From: Deltaproteobacteria bacterium
GTDB taxonomy: Bacteria > Myxococcota_A > UBA9042 > PHBI01 > JACKFB01
DNA length: 40,351 nt
Direction: 5' to 3'
Assembly (NCBI GenBank): GCA_020632695.1
Contig: JACKFB010000029.1
Location: forward strand, 1-40,351
Shown: positions 7,140 through 15,713 of the stretch, in pieces
How positions within the stretch are numbered: position 1 is the first letter of the stretch
Layout: every line of letters begins with the position of its first letter
Made by a program: the position numbers and the translations under genes
Notes under the pieces: generated by a model
Database searches by the model: none
What the model was told of the DNA's origin: nothing
The model's input: only the letters and a program-made list of their open reading frames with translations

Positions 7140-7207
7140 GGGGGCTCCTCCGCCTTGCCGCAGGCTGATGGCACTATGGACGGAGCGGTCGCGGCGGGCA
7201 ACGGCGG

Positions 7208-7323
7208 GGAGGTCGCCAGCCGGGGCGGGCGCGGCTCTGCATGGCGCCTGCGGGCGACGGCGCGGGGGGTCGCCGGAAGGGGGCGGACGCGGCTCCACGT
7301 CGCGCCTGCGGGCGGGCGGCTGA
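7208..7323. repeat. Imperfect 58-bp tandem duplication
   Basis: Two adjacent units share GGTCGCC, then CGCGGCTC (7230 and 7288) and GCGCCTGCGGGC (7244 and 7302), all at a 58-bp offset. It lies in the divergent intergenic region between the holin-like gene and the exported protein gene at 7400. No hairpin with a T-tail was seen. Confidence 0.6.
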
Positions 7324-7399
7324 AAAGGCTTCAGGGTCGGCTTCGGGGCGCCGAAGGATCTCCCCAGTGCGTGTCAACACAACACCAAGGAGATTGGGC

Positions 7400-7849
7400 A
7401 TGAGACGAGAGGCACTCCCTTCACCGCGCCGGTGGGTCGCGGCCGTCGCCCTGATGGGTGCGCTGGCCATCCCCGCTACGGCGTCGGCTGGCGTATTCGA
7501 CAGGCTGGTCATCGACCTGCAGGGGCCGGGGGCGGATGACGCCATCGTCTCGTTCGCAGCCGTCGACTCCGAGACGGGCAGCGTCGTGACCGAGGTGAAC
7601 TCCTACTTCCCCACCTGGTTCCCCTTCCTCGCGCTGGTCCGGATGCAGACCGTGCTTCCGCACGTCGGCCTCGGGGACCACCAGTACTGGGCGGCTCGCG
7701 TGGACGCTCGGTTCGCCACGGGACCCGTGTGGGTCAAGCGCTTCAAGTTCAAGGCACTCTTCGCGCCCGACCGGGACGCCAACGTGACCACCGACGACCT
7801 CGCGGGCACCTGCGAGTGGTTCCTCATCGGCGACGAGGTGGGAGAATGA
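7400..7849 (+). CDS. Small exported protein, uncharacterised
   Basis: The start is ATG 7400, with AAGGAG about 7 nt upstream. The 149-aa product begins with a Sec signal peptide: basic MRREALPSPRR, a hydrophobic stretch AVALMGALAIP, and a likely cleavage after ATASA (residue 31 or so). The mature part is beta-rich with no recognised motif; it contains FPTWFPFLALVRMQTVLP and one Cys near the C-terminus. The stop overlaps the next start in ATGA, so the two genes are translationally coupled and their products probably work together in the periplasm. No homologous family is recognised. Confidence 0.75.
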   Translation: MRREALPSPRRWVAAVALMGALAIPATASAGVFDRLVIDLQGPGADDAIVSFAAVDSETGSVVTEVNSYFPTWFPFLALVRMQTVLPHVGLGDHQYWAARVDARFATGPVWVKRFKFKALFAPDRDANVTTDDLAGTCEWFLIGDEVGE

Positions 7850-8295
7850 CCCGCAACACCAAGCACCTGATGCTGGGACTCTCCGTCCTCGCCATCAGCG
7901 CTGGCCTGGGCATCCAGGCGCATCATGCTCGCGGTGGGTTCGTGTCGTCGGCGCTGGTCGGCGTGCTCGACACCTCGGTCGCCTCCAGCCAGATCACGGT
8001 GATGTTCCGCGCCGTGGACCAGTCTGGCGCCCTGGTGTGGGAGGCCGACCCGGCCGGAATCCAGGCCACGGTCACGAGCGGGGAGATCGAGTACTCCGCC
8101 GACGTGCCGGGCGAGGTCTCCTCCCGCACCGACGTCGAGATGGTCATGTGGATCTACGCGGTGCGCGCGCGCGCGCCGGTGACCACCGACTCGTTCTGGC
8201 TCCGCGGCCGGGACGGCGGGGTGACCGCGGCAGCGACGGTGAATCCGCGCGACGTGCAGGGCCGAGCGACCGAGCTCGTGGTCACGCGCTACTAG
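7846..8295 (+). CDS. Small exported protein, uncharacterised, coupled to the preceding gene
   Basis: ATG 7846 lies within the ATGA overlap with the previous stop. The 149-aa product has an N-terminal signal (KHLMLGLSVLAISAGLGI, probable cleavage near QAHHARG). Strand-rich sequence follows (SQITVMFRAVDQSGALVWEAD). The paired gene also carries a VSFAAVDSETGSVVTEV segment resembling VMFRAVDQSGALVWEAD here, so the two may be distant paralogues. There are no catalytic residues or membrane spans beyond the signal. Function is unknown. Confidence 0.75.
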   Translation: MTRNTKHLMLGLSVLAISAGLGIQAHHARGGFVSSALVGVLDTSVASSQITVMFRAVDQSGALVWEADPAGIQATVTSGEIEYSADVPGEVSSRTDVEMVMWIYAVRARAPVTTDSFWLRGRDGGVTAAATVNPRDVQGRATELVVTRY

Positions 8296-8443
8296 TGGAG
8301 TCGCGGCGACGCGAGGGGCTCACCACGGTGGAGGGCTCTTCGCGTCGCCGCGAGTTCGACTTGCACCGAAGCGCAGCGCACGCGAGCATGACGGCCGCGG
8401 CCCGAACCACGGCCGCGACGAGCCCCTCCTGCCCCTGAGCCCC

Positions 8444-10336
8444 ATGCGCCCGAGCCCGAAGCGTCCGTTCGGCTCCGATGAGCGCGCGCCCTCGCCGCGC
8501 CGGCCTCCGAGCCCGCGCCTCCAAGCCCTGGTCTCGGTCCTGCTCCCCCTCGCCGCGCTGTGCGCCTGCGACGGCGGCACCACCGAGCACTCCCCCCCGC
8601 CCGCCGAGTGTCCCAGCGGCACCGCGCCCGGCCCGGGCGGCGCCTGCACCGCGGTGCAGCCCCCCGCACGCTGCGACGACGGCCTGGACGCAGACGCCGA
8701 CGGCGTGTGCGACCGCACGCTGGCGGACTGGTCACGCGAGGCCCGCCTGCCCGCGAGCGGGTCGCGCAAGGACATCTACGGCCAGGGGGCGGACCTGCCG
8801 CAGGTCGCCTCGCGCGGGCTGCGCCACACCCTGCAGTGGCCGGTCGACGTCACCGGCATCCTGCTGCCATGGCGGCCGCTGGCGGCCGTGATGACGCCGG
8901 GCACCCAGGATCCGGATGTCCTGACGGTCCAGAACTTCATGCGCAAGGCGCTCGGCTTCGGGACCATCGACGAGATGAACGACTGGCTGGGTCTCGCCCG
9001 CGCAGACGGCGCCGACGAGGCGCTGCCGGGCATCTCCTGGCCCGACGACGTGGAGGCGGGCGACTTTCTCGGCGCCAGCACGCTGTCGACGCCGCGCGGC
9101 GATGCGCTGACCTTCTCCTGCGCCACCTGTCACACGGCCGAGCTCTTCGGCCGCACGGTGGTCGGGCTGACCAACCGCCGCGCCAAGGCCAACGAGTTCT
9201 TCCACCTGGCGGCCTCCTTCTTCCCGAGCCTGACCTCCGAGTTCTTCCAGGAGGTGACCGGAGCGAACGCCGACGAGGTGTCGCTCTTCGAGGAGACCCA
9301 GGCCAGCTACGCGGCGGTGGGCTCGGTGGAGCCCCAGGTGGTGGGGCTGGACACCTCGCTGGCCCAGGTCGCGCTGAGCCTGGCCCGCCGTCGCGCCGAC
9401 GCCTACGCCACCCGCGACACGGAGTTCGAGGAGGACCCGCGCCCCAACCTGCTGGACGACATGGTCGCCGACAGCAAGCCGGCGGTGTGGTGGAGCCTCA
9501 AGTACAAGACCCGCTGGCTGGCGGACGGCTCGATCGTCTCGGGGAACCCGATCTACACGAACTTCCTGTGGAACGAATTGGGGCGCGGCACCGACCTGCA
9601 CCGCCTCGAGGAGTGGCTGGCGACGCACCAGCAGACCGTGGACGAGCTGACCGTGGCCGCCTTCGCCACCGAGCCGCCGCGCTGGGTGGACTTCTTCGGG
9701 ACCGAGGGGCTGGACCTGGCGGCGGCCACCCGCGGCAAGGCGCTCTTCGAGGGGACCTGCGCCGAGTGCCATGGCCACTACGACAAGGCGTGGGAAGGCG
9801 CGGGGGGTGCAGAGCTTCCGCTGGCGGACGCGGTGCGCACGACGCGGGTGCGCTACCACGAGCAGACGCCCGTGCTGGACGTGGGCACGGACCCCCAGCG
9901 GGCGCAGGGCACCGCCGGCTTCGCGGAGGGACTGAATCGCCTGGCCATCTCGGCGTGGATGGGGACGGTGGTCGAGGTGCAGGAGGGCTATGTCCCGCCG
10001 CCGCTCGAGGGGATCTGGGCCCGCTATCCCTACCTGCACAACCAGAGCGTACCGTCGCTGTGCGAGATGCTGATGCCAGCCAGCGCGCGGACCGAGGTCT
10101 TCTACATGGGGCCCGATCGCGACCCGGAGACCGACTACGACGCCGACTGCGTCGGGCTGCCGGTGGGCGACGCCATCCCGGCCTCGTGGGCAGAGGACCC
10201 TCACGCGCGGTTCGACACCACGCGGCCCGGGCTGAGCAACGGCGGCCACGACGCGTGGCTCACCGACGAGGACGGCGCCCCGCGCTTCGACGCCGCCCAG
10301 CGCGCCGACCTCATCGCGTTCCTGAAGACGTTGTGA
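8444..10336 (+). CDS. Di-haem c-type cytochrome lipoprotein (RoxA / cytochrome c peroxidase-like)
   Basis: The 630-aa product has an unusually long basic N-region and then a lipoprotein signal ending PLAALCAC (Cys42). A Cys-rich linker follows (residues 55-100). Two haem c attachment motifs are present: CATCH at 226-230 and CAECH at 439-443, about 213 residues apart, a layout like the di-haem rubber oxygenase RoxA and the wider CCP/MauG group. The C-terminal GIWARYPYLHNQSVPSL matches the conserved region that follows the second haem in those enzymes. Its activity (oxygenase, peroxidase or electron carrier) cannot be settled by reading. No clear ribosome binding site precedes ATG 8444, so the start is uncertain. 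Confidence 0.85.
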   Translation: MRPSPKRPFGSDERAPSPRRPPSPRLQALVSVLLPLAALCACDGGTTEHSPPPAECPSGTAPGPGGACTAVQPPARCDDGLDADADGVCDRTLADWSREARLPASGSRKDIYGQGADLPQVASRGLRHTLQWPVDVTGILLPWRPLAAVMTPGTQDPDVLTVQNFMRKALGFGTIDEMNDWLGLARADGADEALPGISWPDDVEAGDFLGASTLSTPRGDALTFSCATCHTAELFGRTVVGLTNRRAKANEFFHLAASFFPSLTSEFFQEVTGANADEVSLFEETQASYAAVGSVEPQVVGLDTSLAQVALSLARRRADAYATRDTEFEEDPRPNLLDDMVADSKPAVWWSLKYKTRWLADGSIVSGNPIYTNFLWNELGRGTDLHRLEEWLATHQQTVDELTVAAFATEPPRWVDFFGTEGLDLAAATRGKALFEGTCAECHGHYDKAWEGAGGAELPLADAVRTTRVRYHEQTPVLDVGTDPQRAQGTAGFAEGLNRLAISAWMGTVVEVQEGYVPPPLEGIWARYPYLHNQSVPSLCEMLMPASARTEVFYMGPDRDPETDYDADCVGLPVGDAIPASWAEDPHARFDTTRPGLSNGGHDAWLTDEDGAPRFDAAQRADLIAFLKTL

Positions 10337-11550
10337 TCTGGCGGGCTCCCGCGCTGCTGGCCGCGACGATGCTGGCCGGGGCCGCTTGCGGTGGGGGTGG
10401 CCCGGCCGAGGTGCCCGACGGAAGCGACTCGGGCGATGCGGCGGTCGACAGCGCGGGAGAGGTGCGCGACGCGGCGGGAGACGCCGACGACGCCCAGATC
10501 GAGGACGCCGAGGAGGCGAAGGACGCCCCGGACGTCGGGGACGGCGCCGTGACGGACGGCGATGGCGACAGCGGCGACGCCGTCCCCGGAGAAGACCTCG
10601 GCGACGGCGCGGTGACCGACGGCGACGGCGACGAGGGCGACGCGGACTTGGGGGCGACGACGGCGGCGCAGGTGTGCGCGCAGGTGGCCGAGGCGCTGTG
10701 TGAGCCCGCCAGCGTCTGTTGCGCCAGCACGCCGGGGGGCTCCGGCGACGCGTGCCGGGCGTCGGTGCGCGGCCAGTGCGAGGACGCAGCGACGGCGGAA
10801 GAGACGGCGCTGGCCGCCGGGCAGGCCTTCGTCTCGCAGCCGGCGTTGACGGAGTGCCTGGCGGCGTACGAGGCCGCGGGCGGGGAGTGCCGGGTGGTGG
10901 ACTCGGCTACGCAATCCGGGGTCTGCCGGTCCATATTCCAGGACGCGGCCAAGGCGGGAGAGCCCTGCGAGTCCGGGGTCGGCGATCTGCGCTGCGCCGG
11001 GGGCGAAGGCATCTGCTTCCCCGAGCCAACCGGGACGACGTGTCGCCTTTACGCCGCGCCCGGCCAGGCCTGCGCCGAGGCCCCCTGCCCCCCTTGGCTG
11101 CTCTGCCTCCCGGCGTCGGGCGGGCTGGTCTGCGATGCGCCGCGCGATGTCGGCGGCGCGTGCACGGCGGACGTACACTGCGCGCCGGGCCTGCGCTGCC
11201 AGGACGGGCTCTGCGCGCCGGGGATCGCGCAGGGAGAGGCGTGCAAGAAGTCCTTCGACTGCGCCGAGGCGCTGGTCTGCGACCCCCTGACCGAGCGGTG
11301 TGCCCCGGGTGTCGCCTCCGGCGGCGAATGCCTCAGCCTGGTGCAATGCGCCGACGGGCTCGCCTGCGTCGGGCTCGACGTCGGCATGGTGTGCGTGCCC
11401 GCGGGACCCGACCAGGGCTCCGACGCCCCCGGCCTGCCCGGCTTCCTCGAGCCGTGCACCGGCGAGTGCGCCACCGGCTTCGCGTGCGCGGAGGGCCCCG
11501 TGGCGGGCCGCTGCGAGCCGTCGCTGTGCGGCGCGCTGGGCGGCGGCTGA
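10333..11550 (+). CDS. Cys-rich lipoprotein coupled to the di-haem cytochrome
   Basis: GTG 10333 overlaps the cytochrome stop (GTGA), indicating translational coupling. The 405-aa product has a lipoprotein signal ending MLAGAACGGGG. A very acidic Asp/Gly/Ala-rich spacer follows (residues 25-110, with a repeated DGAVTDGDGD). The rest carries many paired cysteines arranged in short CxxGLxC-type modules (CAPGLRCQDGLCAPG, CADGLACVGLDVG, CATGFACAEG), like the Dickkopf/EGF-like extracellular repeats common in Myxococcota. It is probably a surface-anchored partner of the cytochrome; that role is inferred from the overlap alone. Confidence 0.82.
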   Translation: MIWRAPALLAATMLAGAACGGGGPAEVPDGSDSGDAAVDSAGEVRDAAGDADDAQIEDAEEAKDAPDVGDGAVTDGDGDSGDAVPGEDLGDGAVTDGDGDEGDADLGATTAAQVCAQVAEALCEPASVCCASTPGGSGDACRASVRGQCEDAATAEETALAAGQAFVSQPALTECLAAYEAAGGECRVVDSATQSGVCRSIFQDAAKAGEPCESGVGDLRCAGGEGICFPEPTGTTCRLYAAPGQACAEAPCPPWLLCLPASGGLVCDAPRDVGGACTADVHCAPGLRCQDGLCAPGIAQGEACKKSFDCAEALVCDPLTERCAPGVASGGECLSLVQCADGLACVGLDVGMVCVPAGPDQGSDAPGLPGFLEPCTGECATGFACAEGPVAGRCEPSLCGALGGG

Positions 11551-11572
11551 GCGGGTCGCCTCGCCCTTCCAC

Positions 11573-13405
<1,833 letters not shown>

Positions 13406-13437
13406 GGGGTGTAGGATGCACGGTCGGTGCGCGCGAC

Positions 13438-14226
13438 TCAATCGGGGCTCGCGGCGGGCGCGTCGGGCTGAGCGGGGTTCGGGGGGAGGACTACGCTCGG
13501 AGGGGGCGGGAGCGTTGGCGGGGGGACCTCGGGCGGGAGGATCGGGACGGGGGCGCCGCGCTCCCAGGAACCGTCGACACAACCCAGGGGTTCGCACTGC
13601 TCGGCGCGGACGCGCCAGCGCCGCAGCGCCAGGGCGGCCCGGCCCCACACCACGCCGACCTCGTCCTCGTACATCGCGAGGACGGCCGAGCGATCTGCCG
13701 CGGTGCCGAGCTCGGCGAGCACGTCGACTCCGACGAGGCGCAGGCGCCAGTCGGCGCTGCGGACCAGCTCGGCCGCGCGCTGGCGCGCCTGATCCGAGCC
13801 CAGGTCGATGAGCGCGGCGGAGATGGTGGCCGCCGAGCGCGGGACGTCGCGGATCGGCACCGTCTGGAGATGGTCGAGCATCGCCCCGATGAGGGTCGGG
13901 TCGCCGTAGAGCCCGATGGCCCTCAGCACGCAGTTGGACGCTGGCGGGCGCGGGTAGTCGCGCTCCAACATCCGCAGGAGACCCTCGCGGTCGTCGAGCT
14001 CGCGCAGACCCAGCAACCAGCAGTCGCGCGGGTCGCCGCCCGGCGTCTCCTGGTCCCAGGGGTCGAGGCGCTGCTCGCGCCGCTGGAGCTCCAGCGCCCG
14101 CTCGATCTTCGGGGGCAGGAGCGCGCGCTCCGAGTAGCGTTCTCCGGCGGCGAACCCGCCGCAGAAGATGGCCAGCCCGACCACGCTCGACGTCACCGCG
14201 ACCGCTTTCATCCGCGCCCGGTTCAT
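13438..14226 (-). CDS. Membrane-anchored HEAT-repeat-like protein
   Basis: ATG 14226 sits in an ATGA overlap with the stop of the upstream gene, which fixes the start; the same frame runs open to 15177 only as a shadow. The product is 262 aa. An N-terminal membrane segment (residues 8-27, VAVTSSVVGLAIFCGGFAAG) precedes helical pairs typical of HEAT/armadillo scaffolds: LGLRELDDREGLLRML, AIGLYGDPTLIGAMLDHL and VLAELGTAADRSAVLAMY. The tail is Pro-rich (LPPEVPPPTLPPPPSVVLPP). It probably acts as a protein-interaction scaffold with the overlapping gene product. No enzymatic motif is visible. Confidence 0.78.
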   Translation of the reverse strand: MNRARMKAVAVTSSVVGLAIFCGGFAAGERYSERALLPPKIERALELQRREQRLDPWDQETPGGDPRDCWLLGLRELDDREGLLRMLERDYPRPPASNCVLRAIGLYGDPTLIGAMLDHLQTVPIRDVPRSAATISAALIDLGSDQARQRAAELVRSADWRLRLVGVDVLAELGTAADRSAVLAMYEDEVGVVWGRAALALRRWRVRAEQCEPLGCVDGSWERGAPVPILPPEVPPPTLPPPPSVVLPPNPAQPDAPAASPD

Positions 14227-15497
14227 GTCAGCACCTCCCCGCTCAGGGCTTGGGTCCCGATGTCCTCGTGGACGAGGCGGCTCGCCCCCAGCGTCGCCTC
14301 GGCGATGTCGACCTTCGCCAGCTCCGGGCGATACATGCCGCCGCCCGCGCCACGGCCGCGCATGGCCAGCCACACCTGGGCCGGTCCGGACTCCACCACC
14401 GCCTGCACGCCACCCGCCTCGTCGCGCGCGACGCGGCAGGTGGCCGTCGCCGGCTGAGCGCCCTGCCCCCGGGCCCACGCCAGCGGCACCGGCACGGTGG
14501 CCCGTACGACCATGGGCAGGCCCAAGGAGTCGATGGGGCGTCCGGCGAGCTCGGCCCGGAGCGGCGCGTTCAGTCCGCCGAGGCGGGCCGCGGTGATGCG
14601 GACCGGGGCCCCGGGCTCTTGCGCGGTCACGTCGAGCCGGAGGATCCCGGGCGCGGGTCCGGCCGCGAGCGCCTTTCGCATGTTGGCAGGTCCGCGGGCG
14701 TCGCCGCCCCCTTTTTCGAGGCGAGCCTTGGCCTGGTAGGTGCACCAGGCGTCCAGCGACGCGCGGCGCTGAGCGGTGAACGCCTCGGACTCGATGCGGC
14801 TGTCGAGCGCCGTCTGCAGGGCCTGGGCCTCCGCCAGCGGGTCGTCGGAGCGGCGGATCTCCTCGCGCCCGACACGCGCGAAGGCGACGAGCTGCTCGTG
14901 CGCCGCGGCGGTGAGGGCGTCGCGCTGCATCCGGAAGAAGCGCACCCGGGGGTCGATGCCGGGCGTGGTCTGGGCCTGCGCGGCCGCTACCGCGATCGAC
15001 TCGGAGGCGAAGGACTTCGTCGCGTCCTTCATCCCGCTGGTCACGGCCTTGGCGGTGGAGGATGACAACCCACGACGCCGGAGCTCGGAGGCGGCGCCCG
15101 CCAGGACCAGGCTGCTGACGGTGCCGGTAGCCAGCGACAGGGCGACCTCGCCGCCCACCAGCGCGGCGTCGACCCACCAGGGGGGCGGATCCTCGTGCGA
15201 GGAGTCCTGGGCCAGGTCGGCGACGGCGTCACGGCGGCGGATGCAGAGGGTGCGGAAGCCGTCGGCGACCGCGTCGAGGCGGTCGTGGAGCACCTCGCCG
15301 GGCTCAGCCGGTGTCGCCCCCGCCTGGGCGCGGTCGCGGAGCGCCGCGTCGGGGCTGAGCAGCGCCACCTGCTGGTCGTGGTCGAGCGCGCGGAGGTCCG
15401 GCCGGCGGCGATCGCGCGACGGCGGCGACGAGGCGACGGCGGCGGGCGTCTCGATCGCTGGATGGGCTCGACGCGGCGTCCTCTCCATCTGGGGCAT
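14223..15497 (-). CDS. Uncharacterised 424-residue protein coupled to the HEAT-like gene
   Basis: The start is ATG 15497 (MPQMERTPRR), with GGAGGG 6 nt upstream; the frame to 15599 lacks signals. Residues 1-60 are Pro/Arg-rich and probably disordered. Residues 110-160 contain an amphipathic or weakly hydrophobic, Gly/Ala-rich stretch (DAALVGGEVALSLATGTVSS), followed by long helices (about 170-290). The C-terminal 120 residues look beta-rich. The layout, a disordered basic head then a glycine/alanine-rich hydrophobic patch then a variable tail, recalls cargo proteins of extracellular contractile injection systems, but no such structural genes are in the window. No family is assigned. Confidence 0.7.
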   Translation of the reverse strand: MPQMERTPRRAHPAIETPAAVASSPPSRDRRRPDLRALDHDQQVALLSPDAALRDRAQAGATPAEPGEVLHDRLDAVADGFRTLCIRRRDAVADLAQDSSHEDPPPWWVDAALVGGEVALSLATGTVSSLVLAGAASELRRRGLSSSTAKAVTSGMKDATKSFASESIAVAAAQAQTTPGIDPRVRFFRMQRDALTAAAHEQLVAFARVGREEIRRSDDPLAEAQALQTALDSRIESEAFTAQRRASLDAWCTYQAKARLEKGGGDARGPANMRKALAAGPAPGILRLDVTAQEPGAPVRITAARLGGLNAPLRAELAGRPIDSLGLPMVVRATVPVPLAWARGQGAQPATATCRVARDEAGGVQAVVESGPAQVWLAMRGRGAGGGMYRPELAKVDIAEATLGASRLVHEDIGTQALSGEVLT

Positions 15498-15641
15498 GGC
15501 GCTCCCTCCTGCGTCCCGGGATCGGGGTCGGGAGGGGCCTTGTGCAGGAGGCGGGCCAAGGGTGGGCCGGCGGGCCGAGAAGCCTGCGGTTGTTGGCAAG
15601 CGGGCGCGCGAGGGGCGCGTGAGGCCCGCGCGGCGGCCTGA

Positions 15642-15663
15642 ATCCGGGGTCGGGGGACCCCGG
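15642..15663 (-). terminator. Strong GC hairpin downstream of the PHP lipoprotein gene
   Basis: TCCGGGGTC and GACCCCGGA form a perfect 9-bp stem with a GGGG loop, 51 bp past the stop of the gene ending at 15714. There is no T-tail, so it may act as a transcript-end stabiliser or part of a Rho-dependent end. Confidence 0.5.
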
Positions 15664-15713
15664 AGCTGGGGACACGCGTCACCCGGGCGCCGCCGCGCCC
15701 GCCCGGACCGCCG

